Shown: positions 1-8,152 of the stretch, in pieces | Numbering within the stretch: the stretch's first letter is position 1 | Layout: every line of letters begins with the position of its first letter | Assembly (NCBI GenBank): GCA_028065135.1 | Contig: JAPTWR010000011.1 | Location: forward strand, 1 to 15,331 | Length of the DNA: 15,331 nucleotides | Origin: Acidithiobacillus sp. | Lineage (GTDB): Bacteria; Pseudomonadota; Gammaproteobacteria; Acidithiobacillales; Acidithiobacillaceae | Direction: 5' to 3' | Notes under the pieces: model-generated | What the model saw: the letters and a program-made list of their open reading frames with translations, nothing else | What the model was told of the DNA's origin: nothing | The model's database searches: none | Made by a program: the position numbers and the translations under genes

Positions 1-3000
1 AGTTTTTTACGGGGTGCCAGTGCCGTGGAAGACCTGCTGGACCGTGCCCAGGCTCTGGGATACCGCGCCCTCGCCATTACCGAGGAGTGTTCCCTGGGCA
101 GCGCGGCGCGAGCCCACAGCCATGCCTGCAATATCGGTTTTCCGCTGATACTGGGCAGTGAAATCGCCCTGACCGATGGTCCGCGCATCGTCCTGCTGGT
201 GCAGGAGCATGACGGTTATGTCGCGCTATCCCGCTTCATCACCCGCGCCCGGGGGCGGGCGGGAAAAGGCCATTATCAGGCCCGCATGGCGGATTTGCCG
301 GAACTTGTGGGTTGTCTGGCCATCATTCTCCCCGATTCGCAAAGCCTGCGCTTCGATGTTGCCGGCGCCATCGCCGTAAGGGATTGTCTTGGCGCCGAAA
401 ATGTCTGGCTGGGCGCGGAGCTCCTGCGTGGCGGCGACGACGCGGCGCAACTTCGGGAGGTGTTGGAGCAGGGCAGGGCGCTGAATATTCCTTGTCTGGC
501 TTGCGGGGATGTCCACATGGACCGGCGCAGCCGTCGTTTTTTGCAGGATGTGCTCACTGCCATCCGCCTGCGGCGTCCGCTGGCAGATCTGGGCTGGGCA
601 CTGGCCCGTAATGGCGAGCGCCACCTGCGCCCGCGCTCTGTACTGGCGGAGATCTATCCTCCGGAACTGCTGGCCGAAACCTTGCGGGTGGCAGAGCGCT
701 GTCAATTTTCTCTCGACAGTCTCGTTTATCGCTACCCCGATGGGGCCTGTCCCGCAGACCAGCAGCGAGATGATTATCTCGCCGAACTGGCCAGGCGAGG
801 TCTGCAACGGCGTTATCCCCAAGGTGTCGCCACGGTGGTAGCCACGCAACTGGAGGCGGAACTGGCACTGGTGCGGGAACTGGATTACGCCGGCTATTTC
901 CTGACCGTCCACGATATCGTCCGATTTGCCAAGGGGCGCAGTATCCTCTGCCAGGGCCGGGGCTCGGCGGCCAATTCGGTCATTTGCTATGCCCTCGGCA
1001 TTACGGAAGTAGACCCCAGCCGAATGCAACTGCTTTTCGCGCGATTCATTTCCCGCGATCGTCGGGAGCCGCCGGATATTGACGTGGATTTCGAGCATGA
1101 GCGCCGCGAAGAAGTCATTCAGTACGTGTTTCAGCATTACGGGCGGGACCACGCCGCGCTGACCGCCACCATCATCCATTACCGGCCGCGCAGTGCCATG
1201 CGCGATGCCGCCCGTGCCCTTGGTTTTGCGCCGATCGAGATTCAGCGCCTCACCCAGGGCCTGGCTTGGTGGGATGGCCGCCAAATTCGCCCGGAGCGTT
1301 TGCAGGAGCAGGGCTTCGACCCTACCAGCCCGACCATCCAACGCCTGATCACCGTAGTCAATGCACTGGTCGGTTTCCCGCGTCATCTTTCCCAGCATGT
1401 CGGTGGCATGGTGCTCTCTGCGACCCCCCTCAATGCCCTGGTTCCCATCGAACCCGCCGCCATGGCGGAGCGCGCGGTGATTCAGTGGGACAAGGACGAT
1501 CTCGACGTCCTTGGTATCCTCAAGGTCGATATACTCGCGCTGGGAATGCTGAGCGTGTTGCGCCGTGCCCTCGATGATCTGGGCATGACTCTCGCCGACA
1601 TCCCTGCCGAAGACCCCGCCACCTACGCCATGCTCCAGCGCGGTGAGAGCCTGGGCGTCTTTCAGGTGGAGTCGCGGGCGCAGATGAGCATGTTGCCGCG
1701 CCTCAAACCCCGTTGTTTTTACGACCTGGTGATCGAAGTCGCCATCATCCGCCCCGGCCCTATCCAGGGCGATATGGTGCATCCCTATCTGCGTCGCCGC
1801 CAGGGGCTGGAGCCGGTGCGCTATCCTGGACCGGAAGTCAAAAAGGTGCTGGAACGGACCCTGGGTGTGCCGATTTTTCAGGAGCAGGTGATGCAGATTG
1901 CCATCGATGCTGCGGGTTTCAGTGGTGACGAGGCTGATGGTCTGCGCCGGGCCATGGCCGCCTGGCGGCGCAAGGGGCATCTCGGCCCTTACAGCGACCG
2001 CCTCATCCGCGGTCTCCGTCTGCGCGGCTATTCCGAAGCATTCGCCCAGCGTCTTTGCCAGCAGATTCAGGGTTTCGCCGAATATGGTTTTCCCGAATCC
2101 CATGCCGCAAGCTTCGCCCTGCTGGTTTATGCCTCCGCCTGGATCAAGTGCCACCATCCGGCCATATTCACCGCCGCGCTATTGAACAGCCAGCCCATGG
2201 GGTTTTATGCCCCCGCCCAGATCGTGCAGGAGGCCCGCCGCTGTGGCGTTGAGGTATTGTCCGTGGACATCTGCCATAGTGACTGGGATTGTAAGGTACA
2301 GGATGGGGCGCTGCGTCTGGGGCTTTGCCTGATCAAGGGCCTGTCTCCCAAAGAGGCGGAAAGGCTTCTGCACTGGCGGGCGCAGGGCGGTGCGCTGCAC
2401 AGCGAGGCGCTTCGCCATGGCCTTGGTCTGTCCGCTGCCGCGCTGCACCAACTGGCATATGCCGGGGCCCTGTCCAGCCTGCACGGGGACCGACATCAGG
2501 CCCTGTGGGCGGTGCAGGGCAGCCTGCCCCTGCCCACCGCATTGCCCATGCCGGTGGTGCCAGAGCAGGCTCCCGCCCTTCCTGCCGAAACGTCCGCTGC
2601 CGCCTGTATTGCCGATTATCAGCAACTGGGCCTGAGCCTTGGTCCCCATCCTCTGCATTTTCTGCGCAAGCGGATCGCCCAAAGTGGCTATCGCCGTATC
2701 GCCGAGGTGCGCCTGCAGTACCACGGCCGCCCGGATCGTCTCGCCGGTCTGGTCACCCACCGGCAGCGTCCTGGTACAGCCCATGGTACGGTATTCCTGA
2801 CACTGGAAGATGAGTCCGGTATGATCAATGTCATCGTCTGGCCGCAAAGGGTCGAAGGCTGGCGCCGAGCACTGCTGCAGGGCCGCCTGCTGGGTATCGG
2901 CGGTCGGCTGGAGCGCCAGGGTGTCAGTCTTCATTTTATCGCCGACGCCATGGAGGATCTCAGCCCCTGGCTGGGTACACTGAGCACACGCTCCCGGGAT

Positions 3001-3009
3001 TTTCATTAG
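1..3009 (+). CDS. dnaE2: Error-prone DNA polymerase DnaE2/ImuC (5' end outside window)
   Basis: Non-essential C-family DNA polymerase alpha subunit. In this family DnaE2/ImuC works with ImuA and ImuB in SOS-induced translesion synthesis and mutagenesis. The frame is open from base 1 and begins SFLRGAS, a motif near the N-terminus of DnaE2 proteins, so perhaps 10-25 residues are missing upstream and the GTG at 25 is not the start. Domains in order: PHP domain (about the first 200 codons, with TEECS where the family usually has TDECS), then the polymerase palm and fingers. The catalytic motif PDIDVDFEHERREE carries Asp at 1081-1083 and 1087-1089, and the third Asp is in KVDILALG at 1528-1530. 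The DnaE2-typical stretches QHVGGMVLS, VIQWDKDDLD and VESRAQMSMLPRLKP follow. Near 2725-2850 there is an OB-fold (LAGLVTHRQRPGTA...VIVWP), and the protein ends in the usual SRDFH. The reading frame is intact. imuA/imuB would be expected upstream but are not visible. The promoter and any LexA box are also outside. Confidence 0.96.
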   Translation, partial: SFLRGASAVEDLLDRAQALGYRALAITEECSLGSAARAHSHACNIGFPLILGSEIALTDGPRIVLLVQEHDGYVALSRFITRARGRAGKGHYQARMADLPELVGCLAIILPDSQSLRFDVAGAIAVRDCLGAENVWLGAELLRGGDDAAQLREVLEQGRALNIPCLACGDVHMDRRSRRFLQDVLTAIRLRRPLADLGWALARNGERHLRPRSVLAEIYPPELLAETLRVAERCQFSLDSLVYRYPDGACPADQQRDDYLAELARRGLQRRYPQGVATVVATQLEAELALVRELDYAGYFLTVHDIVRFAKGRSILCQGRGSAANSVICYALGITEVDPSRMQLLFARFISRDRREPPDIDVDFEHERREEVIQYVFQHYGRDHAALTATIIHYRPRSAMRDAARALGFAPIEIQRLTQGLAWWDGRQIRPERLQEQGFDPTSPTIQRLITVVNALVGFPRHLSQHVGGMVLSATPLNALVPIEPAAMAERAVIQWDKDDLDVLGILKVDILALGMLSVLRRALDDLGMTLADIPAEDPATYAMLQRGESLGVFQVESRAQMSMLPRLKPRCFYDLVIEVAIIRPGPIQGDMVHPYLRRRQGLEPVRYPGPEVKKVLERTLGVPIFQEQVMQIAIDAAGFSGDEADGLRRAMAAWRRKGHLGPYSDRLIRGLRLRGYSEAFAQRLCQQIQGFAEYGFPESHAASFALLVYASAWIKCHHPAIFTAALLNSQPMGFYAPAQIVQEARRCGVEVLSVDICHSDWDCKVQDGALRLGLCLIKGLSPKEAERLLHWRAQGGALHSEALRHGLGLSAAALHQLAYAGALSSLHGDRHQALWAVQGSLPLPTALPMPVVPEQAPALPAETSAAACIADYQQLGLSLGPHPLHFLRKRIAQSGYRRIAEVRLQYHGRPDRLAGLVTHRQRPGTAHGTVFLTLEDESGMINVIVWPQRVEGWRRALLQGRLLGIGGRLERQGVSLHFIADAMEDLSPWLGTLSTRSRDFH

Positions 3010-3055
3010 TCCCGCTACCGAGGAAGTCCCTGCCCAGACAGCGGGTTCCTCTGGT

Positions 3056-3096
3056 CCGTCCGGCTTTACCAGGATGAGGCCGTCTGGCTTTTACCA
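3056..3096. repeat. Imperfect 16/17-nt direct repeat in the dnaE2-dsb gap
   Basis: CCGTCCGGCTTTACCA at 3056-3071 recurs as CCGTCTGGCTTTTACCA at 3080-3096, differing by one substitution and one inserted T, with starts 24 nt apart. The second copy sits inside a weak GC-rich hairpin (GGCCGT 3078-3083 with ACGGCC 3096-3101). It could be a tandem operator, a remnant of duplication, or chance. I recognise no regulator for it. Confidence 0.4.
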
Positions 3097-3108
3097 CGGC
3101 CACAGGTT

Positions 3109-3114
3109 TAGAAT
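3109..3114 (+). promoter_or_regulatory. Possible -10 element for the dsb-pepN pair
   Basis: TAGAAT matches the sigma70 -10 consensus at five of six positions and lies 51 nt before the ATG of the DsbG-like gene. No good -35 hexamer is found 16-19 nt upstream (that stretch is GGCTTT-like), so an activator would be needed or the match is fortuitous. The repeat at 3056-3096 lies exactly where such an activator would bind. Weak call. Confidence 0.25.
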
Positions 3115-3165
3115 CCAAGCGTATCGTCGTTACATCTCGCAAAAACATAAGGACCGTATTCACTC

Positions 3166-4017
3166 ATGGAGAAAAAATCCATCGCGTTGGCCGTAGGCCT
3201 TTTTATTATCGGAGGCCTCACCGGCGCCGTCGTGGAACGTTTTGCGGTAATGCCCGGCACAGGATCGGGAGTCAGTCTCGGCACAGCGGCAAGCTTGCTG
3301 GAATCCGTGACCCATGGGGAAGCCAAGGCCGAGAAGGTGTTTCCCGGTCCCGGCGGATTGACCGGAATCGAGGTGACTCTGCAGGGCCATCCGACGGTCG
3401 CCTTTGCCACCGCGGATGGCCGATACCTGGTTGCCGGCCCCGTCCTGAACAAGCAGGGTGAGGATGAAGCGCACACGGCGATGGTGAAGCTTGGCCTGAT
3501 TCCCAAACCGGCGAGCGCAGGGGCTTTGGCAGCGAAGGCGGCTGGTGCCGATAGCTTTGTGCTGGGTACAGGCGGACCGGAAATCACTGCTTTCGTCGAT
3601 CCAAACTGCATTTTCTGCCACAAGTTTTATGAAGAGGCCAAACCGCTGATCGAGGCCGGCAAGCTCAGGGTGCGTTATGTGGTGGTGGCTTTTCTCAAGC
3701 CGAGCAGCATGCCGAAGGCCGCAGCCATTCTTGGTGCCGCAGACCCCGCTGCCGCCATGGCGAAGAACGAAAAGGGCTTCGATACGGTGACGGAAGAGGG
3801 GGGAATTGCACCGGCGCAAAATCCCGCCGCCGCCACCCTCAGTGCGGTAGAAAACAATACCAGGCTATTGGGTGAAAGCGGTGAAATGGCTACCCCCACC
3901 CTGATTTACTGTAATTCAAAGGGTGAGCCGACCTTGGTACATGGCCTGGGCAAAGAGCGCTTCATGGATTTTGCTGCGCATATCGGTAATCTGCAAAATG
4001 GAGCGTGCCGGAAGTGA
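3166..4017 (+). CDS. DsbC/DsbG-like periplasmic thiol:disulfide interchange protein
   Basis: Likely a periplasmic disulfide isomerase/reductase of the DsbC/DsbG family, 283 residues. The N-terminus (residues about 5-23, IALAVGLFIIGGLTGAVV) is a signal peptide or membrane anchor with no obvious cleavage site. Residues about 60-105 resemble the DsbC/DsbG dimerisation domain (GLTGIEVTLQG...DGRYLVAGPV). The thioredoxin fold carries DPNCIFCHKFYEEAKPL, with the redox pair C148-x-x-C151. The dipeptide Ile-Phe between the cysteines differs from CGYC (DsbC) and CPYC (DsbG). The cis-proline loop is ATPT with P244. The stretch VVAFLKPSSMPKAAAILGAADPAAAM is DsbG-like. Two more cysteines, C249 and C281, might form a structural disulfide. 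The ATG at 3166 follows AAGGA at 3149-3153, a rather long 12-nt spacing. The gene overlaps pepN by 4 nt. DsbG is favoured over DsbC from the sequence around the active site, but a specific substrate cannot be named. Confidence 0.86.
   Translation: MEKKSIALAVGLFIIGGLTGAVVERFAVMPGTGSGVSLGTAASLLESVTHGEAKAEKVFPGPGGLTGIEVTLQGHPTVAFATADGRYLVAGPVLNKQGEDEAHTAMVKLGLIPKPASAGALAAKAAGADSFVLGTGGPEITAFVDPNCIFCHKFYEEAKPLIEAGKLRVRYVVVAFLKPSSMPKAAAILGAADPAAAMAKNEKGFDTVTEEGGIAPAQNPAAATLSAVENNTRLLGESGEMATPTLIYCNSKGEPTLVHGLGKERFMDFAAHIGNLQNGACRK
4000..4003 (+). promoter_or_regulatory. Ribosome binding site that decides the pepN start
   Basis: GGAG lies 10 nt before the GTG at 4014, a normal spacing, but only 1 nt before the alternative in-frame GTG at 4005. 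It therefore favours 4014. That GTG shares GTGA with the TGA stop of the upstream gene, a classic arrangement for translational coupling. Confidence 0.55.
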
Positions 4018-6641
4018 ATATCTCGGGATCGAAAGCGGCGGTAATCCGGCGTGGAGACTACCAGGCTCCCAGCTATCGAATCTCCGAAATCGCCTTGGAT
4101 GTGCGCCTGGATCCAGACAATACCGAAGTACACACCCGTCTTCAGTTGCATCGCATCGCATCGGAGCCGGTCGCGGAACTGCATCTGGATGGCGAGTCTC
4201 TGGAACTGTTGGGTCTCCAGCGGGATGGCCAGGCGCTGGCAGAAAGCGCATATCGGCTGACCGAGGGTGGTTTGCTCTTGCTGAATCCTCCGGAAGCCTT
4301 CATTCTGGAAAGCAGGGTACGTATCCATCCTCGGGCCAACACCGCGCTTTCCGGTCTCTATCATGCGGGCGGGCAGTTCCTGACCCAATGTGAAGCGGAG
4401 GGATTCCGGCGTATCACCTATTACCTGGATCGCCCCGACTGCCTCGCCCGCTTCACGGTGACCCTGCACGCCCCGCAGGACAGTTGCCCGGTATTGCTCG
4501 CCAATGGCAACTGTATGGCCACGGGTGTTGAAGAGGGTGGCTGGCACTGGGCCCGCTGGGAAGACCCCTATCCCAAGCCGGCCTACCTCTTCGCCATGGT
4601 GGCCGGGGATCTGGCGGTAGTCCGCGACCGGTATCGTACCGCTTCCGGCCGGGAAGTAGCCCTGGAAATCTATGTGGCCGAACGCGATACCGGCGCCTGC
4701 GCCCAGGCCATGGACAGCCTCAAACACGCCATGCGCTGGGACGAAGAGGTCTACGGCCGGGAATACGATCTAAACCGCTATATGATCGTCGCTACCGACA
4801 GCTTCAATATGGGCGCGATGGAGAACAAAGGCCTCAATATTTTTAATGCCAAGTATGTGCTCGCTAGCCCGGAAACAGCTACGGACAGCGACTATCAGGG
4901 TATCGAGTCGGTTATCGCCCACGAATATTTCCACAACTGGACCGGCAATCGGGTGACCTTGCGCGACTGGTTTCAGCTCAGTCTCAAAGAAGGCCTGACG
5001 GTGTTTCGCGATCAGGAATTCAGTGCCGATCAAAATTCCCGCGGTGTCCAGCGCATCGGCGATGTACGCCGCCTGCGTGCCGCCCAGTTCCCGGAAGACG
5101 CTGGTCCGCTCGCCCACCCGGTGCGGCCCGATGCCTATTCCGAGATCAACAATTTCTACACCGCCACGGTTTATGAAAAAGGCGCCGAATTGGTGCGAAT
5201 GATGCACACCCTGCTTGGCAAGGTGCCATTTCGGAAGGGTATGGATCTGTATTTCGAGCGTCACGACGGCCATGCGGTAACCATCGAGGACTTTATTGCC
5301 GCCATGGAAGACGCCAACCAGCGTGACCTCTCCGGATTTCGGCGCTGGTATGGCCAGGCGGGGACGCCCGTGGTACGGGCTACAGGCAGCTACGATCCTG
5401 CCCGGCACAGCTATACCCTTACCCTGCATCAGGAAACCCCGGCAACCCCCGGTCAACCCGTGAAAGAGGCGGTGCCGATCCCGGTTCGTATGGCGCTGCT
5501 CAACACCCAAGGGCAACGTGTGCCTCTGGAGGTTGTCGGGGGTGCCTCCGAAACGGTATTGTTGCTGGAGCAGTCGGAGCAATCCTGGAACTTTGCGAAC
5601 TTGCCGGGTCCGGTGATTCCTTCCCTTCTGCGCGGCTTCTCCGCCCCGGTGCGGCTGCAGGACTCTCTGGATGACGACGCCCATGGTTTTCTGGCACGCC
5701 ACGATGATGATCCCTTCAATCGCTGGGAAAGCATGCAGGACCTTGCTGTAAAAGCCTTGCTCGCCGCTGTGGCGGATTCATCGGTCGCACCATTGCCCGT
5801 CACATTACGGAACGCCGTCGCAGCGACGCTGGCGGACCGTCAGCTGGACCCCGCCTTTTGTGCCGAACTGTTGACGCTCCCCGGCGAGGATTATATTGGT
5901 GAACAGATGCCTGTAGTCGCCGTCGAGGCCATCCACCGGGCCCGGGACGGGATGATGCGTGCCATCGGCAGACATTTCGCAAAGGAATGGACCGGTCTGT
6001 ATCACGATCTTGCTGCCGCCTATCAGCGCGACGGTCTGTCCATCGGTCGCCGGCGCCTGCGCAACCTGGCTCTGGCTTATCTCCTCGCCGGTGAGGGCAA
6101 CAGCCGCGAAGGCGCGATCCTGCACGCCCGTCAGCAATATATACAGGCTGATAACATGACGGACCGACTGGCAGCTTTCCAGTTGCTGGCGCAACACCGG
6201 TATCACGATGCCGAAGATGTCATCCTCGACTTTTATCAAAGGTGGCACGAATACCCGCTGGTGATCGACAAATGGTTTGCCATACAGGCGGCTGCACCCT
6301 ACCCGAAAACCTTGCGGCAGGTGGAACATCTGCTGGTGCATCCCGCCTTCGACTGGCGGGTGCCCAATCGGGTGCGTGCGGTACTCGGTGCGTTTGCCGC
6401 CAATCCCACGGTTTTCCATGCGGCGGATGGTTCCGGTTATACGTTCTTTGCCGAGCAGATCCGCCGTCTGGATGACATCAATCCGCAGACGGCGGCGCGC
6501 CTGGCGACACCCCTCAGTCGCTGGCAGCGTTACGATGCCCCGCGTCAGCAGGCGATGGTGACGGCCTTGAAAATATTGGCTGGTAAGCCTGGGCTTTCCC
6601 GCGATCTGACAGAAGTCATACAGCGTTCCCATCCAGAGTAG
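4014..6641 (+). CDS. pepN: Aminopeptidase N (M1 zinc metallopeptidase)
   Basis: Broad-specificity alanyl aminopeptidase that removes N-terminal residues from peptides in the final steps of cytosolic protein turnover. It has 875 residues from the GTG at 4014, close to E. coli PepN (870). The exopeptidase motif GAMEN is at residues 267-271. The zinc site HEYFH spans 303-307 with the third ligand E326 (LSLKEGLTVFRDQEF). The transition-state tyrosine is Y387 in TVYEKGAE. All are shifted by six from the E. coli numbering, which shows an undisturbed catalytic core. The N-terminal beta domain, catalytic domain, beta-sandwich (about 440-540) and helical C-terminal domain are all present. An in-frame GTG at 4005 would add three residues but lacks a usable ribosome binding site. 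No signal peptide is seen, which fits a cytosolic enzyme. Coupling to a periplasmic disulfide protein is odd functionally and probably reflects shared expression only. It converges with the minus-strand CYTH-CHAD gene. Confidence 0.96.
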   Translation: MNISGSKAAVIRRGDYQAPSYRISEIALDVRLDPDNTEVHTRLQLHRIASEPVAELHLDGESLELLGLQRDGQALAESAYRLTEGGLLLLNPPEAFILESRVRIHPRANTALSGLYHAGGQFLTQCEAEGFRRITYYLDRPDCLARFTVTLHAPQDSCPVLLANGNCMATGVEEGGWHWARWEDPYPKPAYLFAMVAGDLAVVRDRYRTASGREVALEIYVAERDTGACAQAMDSLKHAMRWDEEVYGREYDLNRYMIVATDSFNMGAMENKGLNIFNAKYVLASPETATDSDYQGIESVIAHEYFHNWTGNRVTLRDWFQLSLKEGLTVFRDQEFSADQNSRGVQRIGDVRRLRAAQFPEDAGPLAHPVRPDAYSEINNFYTATVYEKGAELVRMMHTLLGKVPFRKGMDLYFERHDGHAVTIEDFIAAMEDANQRDLSGFRRWYGQAGTPVVRATGSYDPARHSYTLTLHQETPATPGQPVKEAVPIPVRMALLNTQGQRVPLEVVGGASETVLLLEQSEQSWNFANLPGPVIPSLLRGFSAPVRLQDSLDDDAHGFLARHDDDPFNRWESMQDLAVKALLAAVADSSVAPLPVTLRNAVAATLADRQLDPAFCAELLTLPGEDYIGEQMPVVAVEAIHRARDGMMRAIGRHFAKEWTGLYHDLAAAYQRDGLSIGRRRLRNLALAYLLAGEGNSREGAILHARQQYIQADNMTDRLAAFQLLAQHRYHDAEDVILDFYQRWHEYPLVIDKWFAIQAAAPYPKTLRQVEHLLVHPAFDWRVPNRVRAVLGAFAANPTVFHAADGSGYTFFAEQIRRLDDINPQTAARLATPLSRWQRYDAPRQQAMVTALKILAGKPGLSRDLTEVIQRSHPE

Positions 6642-6682
6642 ACATCGGCATCATGCAAAGAGACTGAAGGGATGTCGACGCA

Positions 6683-8152
6683 TCAGTTCCACGGACGGGG
6701 GATGCTCTCCAGCCGTTTCCAGTGCCGGGAGAATTTTTTGTGTTGCCGGACCTCCCGGGCATGGAGATAGCCCATCAGCATCCCCGCATTGAAGGCGAGC
6801 CCGTGCCTGCGGCTGGTAGCCAGTCCTGCAAGATGCTGCCCTGCCATATCTGCATCATGCATTGCGCCGGAGATTTTTTGCAGGGCGGAGAGGGCCTTGA
6901 TCAGCGCCTTGCTGTCTTTGCTGGGCCACATATCTCCTAGTGCGAGAATTACATAGCGCCAATTCTTGATGCGAATGCGCAGGGCATGAAACTCGGCGGG
7001 GGTTTGGGCCGCAGCACCCGCCGCCGTCAATTTGCGGTCCTGACGCCGCAAATGCATTTCCGCGTAGTGCTGGAGGTCTTCGTCACTGTGCAATGCGGCA
7101 CGCAGCAGCAGCGCCCAGATCTGCAGTATCCTAGCGGCGAGGTGACCCAGTCCGGCAGGGGTGGTTTCGGCCTGCGCGCTCAACCAGGTGTACAGGGGCG
7201 CGACCTCTGTGCCTGTCCCGGCAGCCAAAGTCGCCCAGTATGTGGCCAGCACTTCATGATCGCGCCGTATACTTTGCTGATGAAACCAGTCCGCCAATTC
7301 CTGACGGACACCCTCCAGATGCTTGTCGGTATCCAGTGCCCGGCAGAATCGCAGCACTGCGCGCAGGCTGCGGACCGCTTTGCGCAACTGATGAAAGGTC
7401 TCCGGGCTGTTACCGGCCGCATGCTGCCTGGCGGCGGTGAGGGCCTGCTGACATTGTGCGATCAACAGGCGGCTGAGTGCCTTCCCGGCATTTTCGTGTC
7501 GGCGCAGCGGTGGTGTTTTGTCCCCCAGCGCAACGGCATCGGCTGGTATCAGTCCGGCCAGACGCAACCCCCGGAACATCTTGCTCTCCCCATCAGGCAG
7601 CAACGGCAGATGGGCACATAGCTCCGCGCCCATCTCCAATATCGCAGCAGGCTCCCCGGTCGCCAACTCCAACTCGATTTCGAGAATCGGTTCGCACAGG
7701 CCGCCGGCAAGGATTTCTCCACGATCCAGGGCGACTACTATCTGACTGCCATCGGCACAATCCACCCGGCTTTCCAGCCGCTCAAAACGGGTTTCGAGGA
7801 TGGCCTGCAGAGCCAAATCCAGAAAGGGTGCCAGCAATACCGCGGCGTCCGGGTCGGTAAACACCCGGAGGTCCGCTGCGGAGGAGGAAACGGTGACATT
7901 CCATTCGGGGCGCTGATGCAATCCGCCCACGGACTGTCCATCGGCCTTGAGGGTGGCGACCCACTCCTTACCTTCTCGACGCACCCGATACGCGAGCTTC
8001 GCGCGCCGCAAGGCGCCGTCCCGGCTGTCATAATAGACCGCATGCAGTTTCAGGGTAGGGGCTTTCCCCAGCGCGAGCAGAGGGAATTTGCAAATCCTTT
8101 CCCAGGTGGCAGGGGATGGGTCCAGTATTTGCAGTTTAAGCTCCTGTTCCAT
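6683..8152 (-). CDS. CYTH-CHAD domain protein (putative inorganic triphosphatase / polyphosphate-binding)
   Basis: 489 residues with two domains, as in E. coli YgiF. The N-terminal CYTH (triphosphate tunnel) domain, residues 1-200, has the metal/phosphate signature ExExK (E2, E4, K6), the basic tunnel stretch YRVRRE (R56, R58, R59), K69 in TLKADG, and the acidic pair E158/E160 in LEIELE. These suggest a functional tripolyphosphate hydrolase rather than a dead domain. The C-terminal CHAD domain, about 220-470, has its two helical-repeat motifs around H254 (FHQLRKAVRSLRAVLRF) and H389 (FHALRIRIKNWRYVIL). CHAD domains are basic helical bundles that bind polyphosphate, and several localise to polyphosphate granules. 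The tail RQHKKFSRHWKR is strongly basic. The ATG at 8152 is preceded by GGAAGGGA, located inside the upstream ParA-like gene, and the two genes overlap by 17 nt. It is the last gene of the folD-ppk operon. Family is certain; the exact substrate is inference. Confidence 0.93.
   Translation of the reverse strand: MEQELKLQILDPSPATWERICKFPLLALGKAPTLKLHAVYYDSRDGALRRAKLAYRVRREGKEWVATLKADGQSVGGLHQRPEWNVTVSSSAADLRVFTDPDAAVLLAPFLDLALQAILETRFERLESRVDCADGSQIVVALDRGEILAGGLCEPILEIELELATGEPAAILEMGAELCAHLPLLPDGESKMFRGLRLAGLIPADAVALGDKTPPLRRHENAGKALSRLLIAQCQQALTAARQHAAGNSPETFHQLRKAVRSLRAVLRFCRALDTDKHLEGVRQELADWFHQQSIRRDHEVLATYWATLAAGTGTEVAPLYTWLSAQAETTPAGLGHLAARILQIWALLLRAALHSDEDLQHYAEMHLRRQDRKLTAAGAAAQTPAEFHALRIRIKNWRYVILALGDMWPSKDSKALIKALSALQKISGAMHDADMAGQHLAGLATSRRHGLAFNAGMLMGYLHAREVRQHKKFSRHWKRLESIPRPWN

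Noticed and set aside
226..2157. 643-codon open frame on the minus strand inside dnaE2
   Set aside because: It lies fully antisense to a well-conserved polymerase, has no recognisable domain, and is typical of GC-rich shadow frames.
4770..5702. 310-codon minus-strand frame inside pepN
   Set aside because: Antisense to the conserved catalytic region of PepN; the translation resembles no family I know.
6642..6682. Bidirectional terminator between convergent pepN and CYTH-CHAD genes
   Set aside because: Only weak inverted repeats (GACATC/GATGTC with a 24-nt loop, and a 5-bp stem at 6671-6684) and no T-tract on either strand.
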